64,000 nt of DNA from Endomychus coccineus (Eukaryota; Arthropoda; Insecta; Coleoptera; Endomychidae), in the NCBI GenBank assembly GCA_958510875.1, contig OY294069.1, positions 162,377,111 to 162,441,110 on the forward strand, written 5' to 3'. How positions within the stretch are numbered: the first letter of the stretch is position 1; each line of letters starts with the position of its first letter. The position numbers and the translations under genes are program-made. Shown here one piece after another: positions 10,892 through 23,400 of the stretch. The notes under the pieces are model-generated. The model worked only from the letters and a program-made list of their open reading frames with translations, searched no databases and had not been told where the DNA came from.

Positions 10892-13800
10892 ATGAAGCGC
10901 ATGAGGATTGATCTTGAGACTTCCTTTGAAGAATTGGAACATTCCCAGCTGGAAATGAAACACATTAAAGCTGAGGATTTGGATTTGACTTATACGATAT
11001 TGTTGAGAAGGCCATTAGCGGACGAATTGATGCAACAACTTCAACAAAGCATAGAGTACTATGAAGGAGAATTGACAAAGGTAAAATTCTTCCACTTTAG
11101 TTGCTGATAATGTTCTGAAAATTTAACTATCTCTGCATCTTTCTCACATCATTTGAAACTCCAGTGTAAAATAGAAAACCATAAAGGATATTTATTATGA
11201 TCTTGGAACTGTTATCTGCGCTTTTATACCGTAAAACATTCTCGCTAAAAATGCTCACACATGGAACATTCCAACTACAGTTATTCCGGGATATTAAACG
11301 ATTTTAATGAGCATCACATTGAAAATTAGCGGTACAGTTCCATCGTTAATTCATAATGCAAATGGTAATGCTATTATTATTGTACGTGAATTCAATTTAA
11401 AAACTCATCTTCGGTATTTACAGCATCCATCCGATGAAAAAGCTCAGAATTATACAACGTAAATATTGATTTTAGTAATCCGTTACCTCGTGCTTTTCCA
11501 TTATAGCAATACAACTAAGGTTTACTTCACTGAATGCAATTGATTAATATTGATACCAATTTTGAACTTAAAAATAAATTTTTAAAACATACATATAATC
11601 ATTTTTTATAACTTAAAATCTAATAGTTCCGGACAGCTGTTTCGCTCTGTCTTAAGATCAACAGTGGAACGAGAAAGTACTGATCATTCTTTCAAAAATA
11701 TATTGTATTGTGTATTTGGGTTCTAGAAAACTATATTTTTAATGGACATCAACAGGACAATTAATTCCGAATGCAAAGTTATGATTCGTGTTGAACAAAA
11801 ATAAGAAAAAATTTAAATTGATGAAGGTTTTGATACACATTCTCGCATTAATTATATTGAAAATTATCCCTGAATTTTTGCCAATAAGAGAACATGGTGA
11901 CCATTCAGTCAACGCTGCGGCATTTAAAGGAAAAGGCAATAACTGACAGGTTTTCTGATCAAAAAAGTTTGAAAATATGACTACTGTATCTAAAGGTAAT
12001 TCCACCACTGGCTCTACACTTCGAACATTGTAGGTTTTCTGTCTTGAAGTCAAAATATACCGAGATATCAAAAATTATCTTGGTCAAGGGTGGTTGTGGA
12101 ATCTAAAACGTGTGTCTTACTTTACGTTTGAAATAATTATGTCACTGTCACACTGACATCATCAATAACCTACAAATTTCATACCTATTTATTTCAGTTG
12201 TAAAACAATAATGAACTACAAATTAAAAATTATCTTGGTCAAGGGTGGTTGTGGAATGTAAAACGAAATAGCCAAAAACGGGCTCGAAAACAATTGGTTA
12301 ATTTTCGATAAATCGAATGACGTTCACGTGAGGAGCGCGTAGCTCGCGAGTGCAAATCTTCGGAACATAGAACGTCTTTACGAGGACTTTTCGCATGCGG
12401 TTTTCGCTCCACGTCGTTAGTTTATGAACGGGGCCAACTAAATAGCATAGTCTCGGGCCCCAAAATGTCAATTAAATAGGAAAATTTTAATAAAATAGAA
12501 ACAGGTACTCTCAGGTCTCAGTTACGCGCGTCTAACGTGCGACATACCAAAGGGAATTTTCTAGCTACTAAAATATACCCAAAAGCGGTTAAAAGCTAGC
12601 AGCCTATAGCTGGAAACACTTTATTACAACTGGCGCCGGCCGCACGGGGCATAAAACGGCCCCGAATTAACAAGATCGAGGTAAAAAGTATAAACTCTAA
12701 CTGACGCGTAGCGAGCTCCTCGAGGCATATGTCAAAATGATTACGTTCGTAGCTAATTACATAGGACGTCTGGAGTTCATGCAATTGTGTTCTTATACAA
12801 TTCGAACCTTCTAATTTCGATAGGCCACGTAAAAATCCCGGAGTCTAAAGCGCTAGAGACTTCTGAGTGTCATAACATTCGTATAAAATTGCGAAATTTC
12901 TCACTTTTAGAAACTTCAAATTAATTAATTTGACACAAGTTTTGATAACGTAAAGTAAGATACACGTTTTAGATTCCACAACCACCCTTGACCAAGATAA
13001 TTTTTGATATCCCGGTATGATTGAAAAAAAAGAATAAAATATTTCCCCTGAGGGTGACTAGTTTAAGATGTACAACTACTACTTTCCTGTAAAACTTCGT
13101 TAAACTCAAAAATCACAAGTATAAATTTTTTATGATTTAGTACATATGGACATACCTTTTTTGTTGATTAATAGTGATTATATTAAATTTTAAAAAAATG
13201 CTCCCTCAATGATGATAAGTAGCGATATGTTCCTCGTATATTACTCTCATTTTAACAATTATTTATAATTTTTTGCTACCCTCAGCTGGAGATAAATCGG
13301 AATTTAATAAATGCTTTTGCGTTTTTACATGTCCTCCCCTTCTAAATATTTGTTTGTAGTGTTTTAAAAGTGATAAGCTTCCTTGAGAAATGGTGTGACT
13401 AGTATTTAAAATATGTTCGTCTAACGTTATTTTCACCATTATTTCTCTTTATATGGGCAAAATGTTCCTTCTAGTTTGACCCGCATAGCATTTTGAACAT
13501 GACTCACAATCGATTTTGCAAATCCCAGAGTTGTCGAAGTCGGAAATTGTATCAATGGTGTTGCCTAATCGTTGTTTTTGCTTGTTCATACATCTATAAA
13601 CTGGTTGTATTACAAATTTAGAAAACATAAGTATTATGGAATTTATTAATTACTGTCGAAACTTTCGAACTTAATTGAACTGTTAATCACAAGCATGATA
13701 TTGCCAGGTATGATGATAACTCCCTCAACAATTAATTAATATAGTGAATCAACACATGACTAGTTTCCTCTTCTAACTTTCATCCAATTTATGATTGAAT

Positions 13801-15411
13801 AATTCTGTCACGTATTTTGTGTAAGTGGAATTCATTTTTCTTTTATTTATGAAGCTCTGTTATATCCGTGACCCGTGGGAAGTTATTCAGATGTTTTAAT
13901 TAATATACACAATGTATTCAACCGGGTACTTCAATTTGCCGTGTGTTATGAGTTCGAATATAAATAGAGGTAAATTTATCCATAGCCGACCTGGATAATT
14001 ATCAAGTGTCCTTCAATGAAAACCAAACATCCATTGCAGATTCGCGGAACGCAATTTCAAAATTTCAAGTTGAATTCATTTAGTTTCCGCAACAATTCAT
14101 TTGTTTTCAAAGCATCAAACATCCGACTGATCTGGAATGCTTCCGACAGGTAAGAGTGTTTGGCAAGTGGCGTGAAATTCCGAGACAACAAGTGGCTTAC
14201 GGTGATAAAGGAATTAAATACACCTTCTCCGGGATTACTTTGCCAGCCAAAGATTGGATTCCTCCGCTCGAACTTATCAGAAATCTCCTCAAGAAAATAA
14301 CTGGATTCACATACAATTTTGTTCTGATAAACAGGTGAGTTATATAGTACATTTGTGAAAGGATCAATGTTATTATTTCAACTACTACCTATTAATGAGG
14401 ACCTTTGTTGGCATCACAATAGTTTTTTTAATAGATGCTATCACTATGGATTTTGAAGATCTTAATTAGGTAAAAAATAAAATGTTCATGTTGACAGCTG
14501 CGTCTATATATGCACGTATTATTAAGCATTTCCTCTATGATATCATGAATGCAACAGAGTCCTTCATTAGAAAATAAAGCATTCCACATTCCAAACCCGG
14601 CGCAGTTGGATGGATTGAAATGCGGTTTTCTGCATTCGATTCAGAAAGTGATTTAGAAATTTTGTCCGGTATTAAGGTTGCTAGTGATGATTACGACGTG
14701 AAAAAATTCTTCTGCAATACTTGGTGGTACCCTGAGACCGGGTAACCACGACATCTTCTAGGAATTTGTTAATTTTTCTTCATAAAATGTAACAAATTCT
14801 GGCTCTCGGGGGGTTTTCAAAGTCGTCGATCACGATTATGATACTCAGAAAGTTCATGCCTAGATGACGTAGATACATTTGATACACAGAGACCCGGAAA
14901 CACCACCAGCTAAGTTACAGAACATTGTTAAGTGTCATAGTCGTGATCGGTGACTTTGAAAACCCCCGAGAGCCAGAATTTGTTACATTTTATGAAGAAA
15001 AATTAACAAATTCCTAGAAGAAGTCGTGGTTAGATATATGTTTATTTTAGATATAGAAATGGTCAAGATCATATTGGAGAACATAGAGACGGAGAAGCGG
15101 ATCTGGATAAGAACGTTCCTATTGCTTCTGTCTCACTGGGACAACAAAGACAATTCGTACTTAAACATGGCGACGCCAGAAAACCAGCACCTTATAAACG
15201 TGACATACCACGAAGTAAGTATATTACTATAATATTTCAATTCTATTGACCATTGAAATGTTGAATCTTCTTAGTAAAACTGAACCTGGATCATGGGAGT
15301 TTGCTAATGATGAATCCCCCAACAAATGAGTTTTGGTATCATTCACTACCGCCTAGGAAGAAGGCCACTAGAGAAAGAATCAATATGACCTTCAGAAAAA
15401 TAATAACCTAA
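10892..15411 (+). CDS. ALKBH2: ALKBH2-type DNA oxidative demethylase, four exons, 224 aa
   Basis: Exons are 10892-11080, 14150-14334, 15051-15214 and 15275-15411. All introns are GT-AG and every junction keeps frame; the codons split at the last two junctions encode R125 and I180. ALKBH2 proteins are nuclear Fe(II)/2-oxoglutarate dioxygenases that remove 1-methyladenine and 3-methylcytosine from double-stranded DNA. Exon 2 begins VRVFGKWREIPRQQVAYGD and includes TYNFVLINR. Exon 3 has DHIGEHRDGE, giving iron ligands H136 and D138. Exon 4 has LLMMNPPTNEFWYHSLP with the third ligand H202, then the 2-oxoglutarate arginines in RINMTFR (R214, R220). It is slightly shorter than human ALKBH2 (261 aa), mainly at the N-terminus. 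Intron 1 (3069 bp) and intron 2 each hold a foldback repeat. All catalytic residues are present, so it should be active. Confidence 0.92.
12058..13017. repeat. Foldback element of about 0.96 kb in ALKBH2 intron 1
   Basis: Arms of about 65 bp at 12058-12126 and 12949-13017 mirror each other: both carry TTATCTTGGTCAAGGGTGGT and AATCTAAAACGTGT. The outermost CCG...CGG is flanked by TA, as in Tc1/mariner-type insertions. A third, direct copy of the arm lies inside at about 12219-12263. The interior is unusually rich in CG dinucleotides for this window and has no convincing open frame. Confidence 0.7.
14746..15029. repeat. 284-bp foldback MITE ending 21 bp before ALKBH2 exon 3
   Basis: The left arm 14746-14850 and right arm 14933-15029 are inverted copies over nearly 100 bp, sharing CTGGCTCTCGGGGGTTTTCA-type sequence. 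The right end stops just before the acceptor at 15050, so the branch-point region of intron 2 must lie in or right next to the repeat. A family member lies at 1073-1372. Confidence 0.75.
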
Positions 15412-15890
15412 AAAATGTCATGTTAAAGAATATCATAGAGTAACGTAAAACGTACTCACGTGATTCATTGCTATGTTGTAATAAAAAAACTTTATTAAAT
15501 TGTTTGAATTATTCGTTATTTCTTGATATCCACTGAAAATGGTAGCAGTAATTACTGTTTCATTCACTAAACTCACGATATGGAGTTCTTGATATTCAAT
15601 AGATCAAAATTCCAGGGACCAAGAGCAGGTTCATGATCTTGTTTTGAAGATATTTGATTATTAGAGTATTAATTGTCATTTGCCATGTCTTTTCATAGAT
15701 ATCTAATTACGCAGCAATTACCCAGTAATACGTTCATTAACGGTAAGGTAAGTGATAAATATCGGTTCGTAGCTGCATCACATATCATAGATGTGTAAAC
15801 ATAGAACATGATCGGATTTTATTATTATACTTTTTGCAGTCCGACGCAAAAATTCCTTCACCTGTCTGTTTGTCTGTCTGGATCACGGTC
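15412..15890. other. ALKBH2 downstream region, no gene seen
   Basis: AT-rich sequence probably including the ALKBH2 3' UTR. Nothing else was recognised. Confidence 0.35.
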
Positions 15891-15893
15891 GTA

Positions 15894-16157
15894 TATACAG
15901 GTCTGGAAACTCGAGGTTGTTTCCTATGTGAGAAGTGAGTCCGCTAAGCGTCATCTGTTGCGTAGTACCAAAAGGATGGCGGATGAGTCGAGGGATGCTC
16001 TCTGGCACGTATACGACCGTGTTTGAACGATATGGCGCCTAATCCTGACATCCTGAAAACATATTTCGATCCATGCGCCAGCTGGTGGCTGAGCGAATGA
16101 CTACGAGTTTGGCGACTTCTAAGAGACTCTTGTCAAACATAGAGTTCCCAGACCTGT
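15894..16157. mobile_element. Fragment of the P-like element family
   Basis: 15894-15970 matches the left end of the P-like element at 2874 almost base for base, starting CACGGTCGTATATACAGG. 16075-16157 matches its right subterminal region (GTGGCTGAGCGA, CTACGAGTTTGGCG, CCAGACCTGT), but the final bases of the right inverted repeat are missing. A second partial end, TATACGACCGTG, falls at 16010-16021. No matching target duplication was found. Confidence 0.7.
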
Positions 16158-16159
16158 TT

Positions 16160-16910
16160 CCAAGTAACCAAGTAAATATTTTAATGATAGATATGCATTG
16201 TTTCTCTTTCTTTCTCAAATTGGCTCTGCCTATATTCACGATAGAAAATGTTTTCGAAGAAATTACTGTAGTACGACCATGCATATGCCGCCATATTGGT
16301 GCTGGAATAATTCCCACTTCGCCTAGTCCCCTAGTGATATCGCTTACTCTTTTTGTGTATTGAATGCTTACAGCGTCTCCTATTCTAACATTTCTTACTC
16401 AATGAGAGCTGCACTACGGAAATTATTGTAACTTCAGCAATGATAACTTAGCTTGGAATAGAAATCTTTATTTGCCGACCAGATAAATTTGGCTGGTTCA
16501 AAAAACTTCCGGCAGATCTTGCTATTACAGCATAGTTGCCAAACTAGGCATTCAATCTTTTCAAGCTCTTGTTGTAATCTAATTATCTATGACACAATTT
16601 GGTGATTTGATTAGATTCCAATCCAGCTTTAATCTGATCTTTATCTTTATAGTCACAGACTGATTCTGATTGTGGAGAACAATAACAAATGTTTGTTATG
16701 ATTCGTTATCTGTATCAATAACAAGTGATGTTTCATTAAAGGTATCTTATCATAAGAGCTCTGAAGTGTTCCTATATCTACCAGTGCATGAATGCATTCC
16801 TACTCTTGCTCTTTTCTATTTCTGTGTTAAAAGGTATACAAATCTTCGTAAAAATCTGGCAACTGGCAACTCTATTCTACTCCTACTATTTCCTTTGATA
16901 AGTTTTCAAA
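16160..16910. other. Intergenic DNA upstream of THOC6
   Basis: No motif-bearing frame was seen. It presumably contains the THOC6 promoter and 5' UTR. No clear TATA-initiator pair was found. Confidence 0.35.
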
Positions 16911-18175
16911 ATGGTAAACAAACTAAATAAGTCATTTTATAACACTGTTTTATGCCAAACGTTTTCGCCATGTGGTAATTATTTAGTAGTTGGTGATATC
17001 TATGGAAGAATATCTATCTTCCAGTGAGTAGTTGATTGAATTATGTGAAAGCATCCTTTATAACCTCAAAATTTTCAGTTTATCGAAGCTGATTAATCCG
17101 GAAACAAATTTATCTAAGGAAGAACAGCTACCCAAAAATACTTTCACCGTGAAAGAAAATGTCCAAGTGAACTGTTTACTAAGCACAGATACATTTCTAA
17201 TTGTTGGAGGAGTAGGTGTGATCTATGGTTACTCTTGGAAAAATGTAAAAACCAGTAAACACGTTAATTGTGCTTGGAATATAGAAATCCCTAATGTGAA
17301 AGACACTCTAGATAAACCTGACGTTAATTGTTTGTACTATCTACCAGAGAATGGTATTCTTTATGCTGGATGTGGCGATAATAATATATATCAATTCAAA
17401 TTAGAAACTCGAAAACTATTGAAAATTCTATCAGAACATTCAGATTATATTCATGCAATTTGTGGTCTGTAAGTATTATAATTTTTTTCTTATTAATAGC
17501 ACATTAATATTTATTTTGTAGAGGGAATGATTTGATTTCTGGTGGTGAAGATGGTTTAGTATGTTTATGGGATCTACGAGATCACCAGGTGATAAATAAG
17601 TTACACCCTTACACTCAGACTGATATAGCTCGGTCTGAATTGGGAAATTGGATTGGAGCCATAGGATATAATGAAGACTATTTGGTAAGATATACTTCCA
17701 GAATATTTGTAGAATGTTCATACATCTTGTTTCACTTTTCTCTACTTTCCATCTATTATGTATTTTATCTCACCGTTGAATATTAATTGCCAAAACAGAA
17801 TATTGATTGCAGAGCTTTGTCATATTGCAAAATTATTTTCATTTTCTTTTACAGTTATGTGGGGGTGGGCCCAGACTTTCTTTATGGCATATTAGATCTT
17901 TGCATCATGCAACTATATTCCCTATAGATGATAAAGGAATCCACATTGCCGAAATATATAAAGACAAGATTCTGGCTGGAGGTCGTTCGAAATATTTTTA
18001 CCAAATGAATTTTAATGGGGACATTATTACCGAGATTCCAACTTCTGCAGTGACAACTTATTCTGTTGTTCATCAAGAAGAACCATATAAGGCACTTTGT
18101 ATTGCTGGGTCTAGCCCTAAGATAGATATTTGTAGTAATTTTGTATATAAAGATTTACAGTTGCATGTTGAATAA
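16911..18175 (+). CDS. THOC6: THO complex subunit 6 (WD40 protein), four exons, 328 aa
   Basis: Exons are 16911-17023, 17079-17468, 17522-17684 and 17855-18175, with short GT-AG introns that preserve frame. THOC6 belongs to the THO/TREX complex, which couples transcription to mRNA export in the nucleus. Exon 1 gives LCQTFSPCGNYLVVGDIYGR, matching the first blade. Exon 2 has VNCLLSTDTFLIVGGVG and the blade end SEHSDYIHAICGL. Exon 3 carries the clearest repeat, ISGGEDGLVCLWDLR, then GNWIGAIG. Exon 4 starts LCGGGPRLSLWHIRSLHHAT and continues IFPIDDKGIH to a C-terminal blade ending LQLHVE. Human THOC6 is 341 aa, so this is essentially full length. The start ATG is preceded by TTTTCAAA. The gene is compact, unlike its neighbours. 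Confidence 0.92.
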
Positions 18176-18176
18176 A
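18171..18176 (+). terminator. AATAAA polyadenylation hexamer of THOC6
   Basis: An AATAAA hexamer overlaps the stop codon. If used, the 3' UTR would be very short, which is feasible for a compact gene; other A-rich signals follow within 90 bp. Confidence 0.35.
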
Positions 18177-18239
18177 TTTTTATAGTAAGCTTTTCCAACA
18201 AATTTTGTTTCATTTTAATAATTTTCTATGTTGTTCATA

Positions 18240-18990
18240 TAATGGAATGGACCATTGAAAATAAAACATTTCGTTTTTTGCGAATATCTCCGGAACCGTT
18301 CATCGTACAGAAAACAGCTTTTTTAACCATTTTCTACTCATAGTAAGCTAATGTTCTGTGCGATGAAAAAAATTTTTTTTAGTCAATTTGTGAAGATTTT
18401 GAAGGGGTAGTGGGTGTTTTTCTCCCCATCTTCTACGCCACTGGAAAACGTACGGTTTTGAGACAACCATTTGAACCACCAATGTTTTCTATATAAAAAA
18501 GGTACTCTTGGTCATAAGCTCTAAAGTTTACCGTTTTCGAGAAAAATCAACTTTTATGTTGAAAAACATGGTCAATTCTTTGAAATAAAATTTATTTTTC
18601 TCTAATAAAACAAAATTTATTCAAACGTTAGAACAAGTAACAAAACCAAAAACTTCTATAAAGCCTGGCGATGAACTAAAAATATAGTAATCTGTAATCT
18701 TCAGTTAACATTTAAAACACGAGCCAAAAATCGCGTGTTAATGTTTCCAGCAACTTTTGTTTAAGCATTTTGTCATACAACCCACAGTTTTGTCCAAAAA
18801 CGTAAAAACCGAAAAATAGCCATTTTTGGGTCCAAAAAATGGCCATAATTTTTCTAGCACAGGGTGTTAATCCAAATTTAAACTACACCATCGTGTTCAG
18901 TGGATCAAAATACATGAGAATAGAGCAAAATTAGACTTCGTAGGAATTCGGACAAAAAAATTCCTTAAATACCTGGATTAATATCAGATA
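18240..18990. repeat. Non-coding, possibly one end of a long-TIR element
   Basis: The texture (CGAATATCTCCGGAACCG, TTTTCGAGAAAAATCAAC, and an ACAGGGTGTTAAT string near 18862) resembles the long terminal repeats seen at 51259 and 53639. No mirrored partner was found in the window. There is no coding frame. Confidence 0.3.
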
Positions 18991-19139
18991 TATTTAGTTT
19001 TGTGGAATTTGCCCTCTTACCTGTCTAGTTCGTTCATATCTAAAATATCAACTTCGAATTTTGAATTATTTGAATGAAAAACACAACTAGTATTAATTCC
19101 AATATGCAATGAAAATGAAAATTGGAAACAACCAAAGAG

Positions 19140-19403
19140 GTCTATACATAGAGTAGACAACTAAAGCTTTCACTGTTATTTTAACGGACATTCTGTCCTT
19201 CTCGCACACATGTACTGCGCTCTCACTTGCACGTAAATATTGTGATTTATTTAATCGAATTATACGATGGTGTTGAGTTTCGGTGTAGAAGGGGAGACCG
19301 TGCGAGTGAGAGTGCACTACATGTGCGAGGAGGCCAGAATCTCCGACTAGTTACCAGCGCTTACCTATGCTTAACACATCACTTGTCTACTCTATACATA
19401 GAC
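19140..19403. mobile_element. 264-bp foldback MITE
   Basis: The outer inverted repeats are 21 bp (GTCTATACATAGAGTAGACA type) with two mismatches. Inside, 19201-19232 and 19296-19326 form a second inverted pair (CTCGCACACATGTACTGCGC type). No clear target duplication was seen. Confidence 0.6.
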
Positions 19404-20411
19404 GGCATATACCTCGTTGGAATCAACAGAATGAAACAATCAAACAATAAAGTACAGAACTGAAGATTTGAAGAAATCAAGATATCAAGTCTAGATCACA
19501 GAACAGGTACATTTCCTACATTCAAGGAAAAAATAAAGTGCAGAATTGAAGATAACGGGAACCTAGAACGAGAACACAGTGCTGGATCACAGAATAGACT
19601 CAAGAAATATACATCGCAGAATGCCAGTGAATGATGTAATTTTCTGGCTTTCCTGAGTGGAAGGATAGTACCGAATCGATCATATTTTGAAAAAGTAGTA
19701 CTTTGGTAACAAGTACAATAAATAGTACCCAATTCGGTACAAAAGTATCCGAACGGCAGCACTGCAAAGATATCAAAGCATACACCAAACAGCTGTGCCT
19801 GTGCCGAATACAGTTCAGACCATAGAGATCTTAGAATAGAGGTATTGAGTGGCCTTTTTCTTGCAACCGTTTAAGAAAAAACTCAGGATTATGTTTATGG
19901 TTCAGACAGAACAGTGAAAAAATGTTTCATTCAATCTGTGGTGCTGCAGTCGATTAATGTGTAAATAATCATTTAATTATTAATTAATCGACGCAATGCG
20001 TATCCTATGATTGATTGTTTAATCTGAATGAAATAATCGATTATTTCAGTGGTTTTAGTAATCGGTGCCATTTTTACTCATTTTGAAATACTGAGCAACT
20101 TATAACAAATATGTAATTTTTTTGAAACATTATCAAATTTAATTTAAAGGAAATATTCTCAAATCGGTTTATACGGTACGTTGTTGGTTTCTACCTAGCG
20201 CAAGTAGACAGATTGCGACGGGCGCCCTTTATTGGCTTATGCGAAAGACGACGTGATCGTAGCGAAAGTACAACCGATCCTTTCGGCACACTCACTCTCT
20301 CCGCCTTAACCCTTCTGGCATTCGCAGCGTACTGAACGAGCTCCTAGTAATATAGGAAACGAAAAAATAGACACAATAATTAAAATCGTTATATTTTTGT
20401 AAATTCATTTA
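19404..20411. other. Intergenic DNA between THOC6 and the SH3 gene
   Basis: Both genes end towards this region. It contains a CATAGAGATC-type MITE end near 19821 and, at 20150-20350, a relative of the repeat at 8190-8640. No gene was seen. Confidence 0.4.
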
Positions 20412-23400
20412 CTACAGGAATCCATGCCCTGCTACTACTGCCGGAATGAAACCTTCAAAGCCCTCTTTGTTTCTCACCCAGAACCAATCTTTGATGTGCG
20501 AGTTCAACAAGAACACTACTTCGCCTTTTTTGACAGATATCCCATTGCGTTCGTTTCCTTCATAATTGCTCGAAATCACCAGTAGAGTTTGCCGTTTTCC
20601 CTTAGTTTTCGCAGTGGCTGTCGCGCGTAGATATAATCTATCGACACTTCGTTCTCCGCATGCGCTTACAGCATTCCTCGATCTTCTACTTCTACATCTA
20701 GTCTCACCATCACAATCAGATTTTGAGCTTAACTTTTCTGTGTCTGTCATGTTACCCGATGGTTTGGGGAATAAGTCGGTGCTATTCTCCCAACATGGTC
20801 CGTTCTTGTCCTCGTCTGGTGGAGGTATGATTCCTGAAAAAAAAAGAAAAAATTCGATCAGGGATAACGGTTGCACTGTAATATTCCCAACAGATACACT
20901 TATCACATCTGAATGTATAGAAAAATTACTACAGTACTACAGTGTACAGTTGGCACCATAGAGATCAAGAATAGAGTACTTGAATGACGGATTTCGTGAC
21001 TAGCTCTAAGAACTCTACGGTTTTTCTATCTCTTTCTAATTTGTCGGAAGAGAACAGACTATTAGAAGAGGATAAAATCACCGCCGCTCACTTAGACCTA
21101 GTAAAATTAATAACATTGCTCTTATGGGCTTCGAGTACTCTATTCTTGATCTCTATGAGCAAGTAAAAAACGGACCAGCAGTCCCCCACTACTTTTCTAT
21201 AGTCTGATGTTGAGAAAGCTACGGATACGGAATCATTGGTCGTTTTCATTTCACCAGAGACAAAGACAACAGTAAGTTATGCAACCTGTTGGCGGAAGCG
21301 CTCCCTCATGTAGAGGGGCGGAGGCCGTTTTTGTGTAGCGACACAAAATCCCTTTTCAGTTTTCACAACTTGTTGAATAAAATGACGGGATAAGGTATTA
21401 TTAGAATATCTTGAGAACAATGGCGAATATTATGATACCTATTGAAGGAATTAAAATGAATGTACTCTAAAGTGGTCCCCGATGGATAAAGAGATAGTGA
21501 GTTCGTAGAAGTCATTATTTTTTGGAATGTGACCCTTTCGTTTCATCAACGATTCCTGGTAGGGATTCAGCTAACTTATTCACAATGCCACCGACTACAT
21601 TCAAATTAAGGGAATGAAGATTATCGTCATCAATTAAGTTCATTAGTATATTAAGCAGTGGCGGCTCCTCGAAGGAGGCTAAGGAGGCTTAGCCTCCTCA
21701 CAAATTTATCTTTTGATCATTCTTCATTTTATTTCCTATTTCTCTAATAATTTTTTAAATTTCACAATTAATTCCCCGTTCTCAGTAGTTATTTTTAATC
21801 TGGCAACAGTGCCCTGAGGCTAGACTCTCTATATATCTCAAACGCTGAGCATGTGTTGTTCAACACAGTTGCCGTTTTTCCGACCAGTCAATCGGCAAAT
21901 AGCGTGAAACAGCAAAAATGGCAACACCCTCTGGAGGCTAGCCTGCCGCCCGCCTTTATGTTCAGTACAGTCGGTGTGGTACGGAATACGACACATGCGT
22001 GTTGCGTCAGTGCTTGTTTTGTTTTATGCGGGTATAATGGTTGAGTGAGACCACGCGAAATAAGTTTAGATTAGAATTCGTCTATTCGGTAAATTATTAA
22101 TTGTAAAAATGGACAACTAGTGGAAAGATTTTTAGGGTTCTACGATGTTAGTTCGGGAAGAACAGCGGTCAATTTATTCAATTTTTTAATGGAAATATTT
22201 CAACGATTCGACTTTGCGAATAAATCAGACTTACGACGGCATCTGTAATGGCGGGACATTTAAACGGTCTTCAAACAAACGAACGTAAGTTTTAAATAAC
22301 ATAGTAGGAAACAGAATTCTCTGTAATGCTCGAACTCGATGGAATTTTACATCACGTGCAATGTTTAGTTTACCATCCATAAAAATAAAACAAATTAATT
22401 GAAACATTCGATTTTATATTAAACAGTGATGACTTTTCAACAGATCAGGTTTCATTAAATGCTGCTGTTGGTTTAAAATCTTATTTAGAAAATGAAGAAT
22501 TTTTGTTTTTTCTTGATACTTTTAAATTAATATTTGAACAAACTGATCTTATTTTTCAAATTTTACAACATAAATTCACTAATATAATTCATTCAAGAGA
22601 TCGTTTAAAACATCTCATTGATAAAATTTCAAGTTTCCGTTATACAGAATTTCATTTTAATATTTTATTTGGAAATTATTCAACTGATGAGGCTTCTCCC
22701 GTGAAAAGGAGGAAAACATATAATTTGGTAGACAAGAAACTACATTATAAACAACTTTTTTATGAAATTTTAGATACTATTAAAGGTCAAATATTGAGAT
22801 TCGATTTTCCAATTTACATGAATTGAAGTTTTTCGATTTGACGAATAGAAGATTTTTCGAATCTTTTTCAAAAGAGTTTCCTAAATACACTTTCAGATAA
22901 CTTAGTTCTAAAATATAATTTTTTTGATAAAATAGCGAGCGCTGCACAATGAATTATGCGTTGTATACTGGGATGAAGATATTTTAGGCCAGTACGACAG
23001 TCACGCCGATATGATAAAATATATGATAGATAATGATTTGCAACAAGTCTTACCTCAGTTTTATAAATACTTTGTTTGACAGTGACCATTCCTGTCACGT
23101 CGGCATCGGTGGAGAGATCATTTACTACTCTCAAACGAATTAAAACATACATTGGAAATACAATGGGCCAAAATCGTTTATACAATGTTAGTTTAATATC
23201 TATTGAAAAAGATTTAGTAAAACACTTAAAACATAATGATACATTTTATGATTATATTATTGATCATTTTTCGCAAATTAAAGACCGTAGAATTTCGTTA
23301 ATATATGAAAAAGTTGATAAAATTAATAAAAAAAAACAAAATATGAAAAATTCCAAAAAAAAGGAAAAATATAGTATATTTTTACAAAAATGTTTTATGT

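Noticed and set aside
14540..14700. Additional ALKBH2 exon upstream of exon 3
   Set aside because: The splice from 14334 to 15051 restores the family sequence without a gap; this stretch belongs to a dispersed repeat.
16073..16363. 96-codon frame between ALKBH2 and THOC6
   Set aside because: It overlaps the P-like fragment, shows no motif, and is opposed by an equally long antisense frame.
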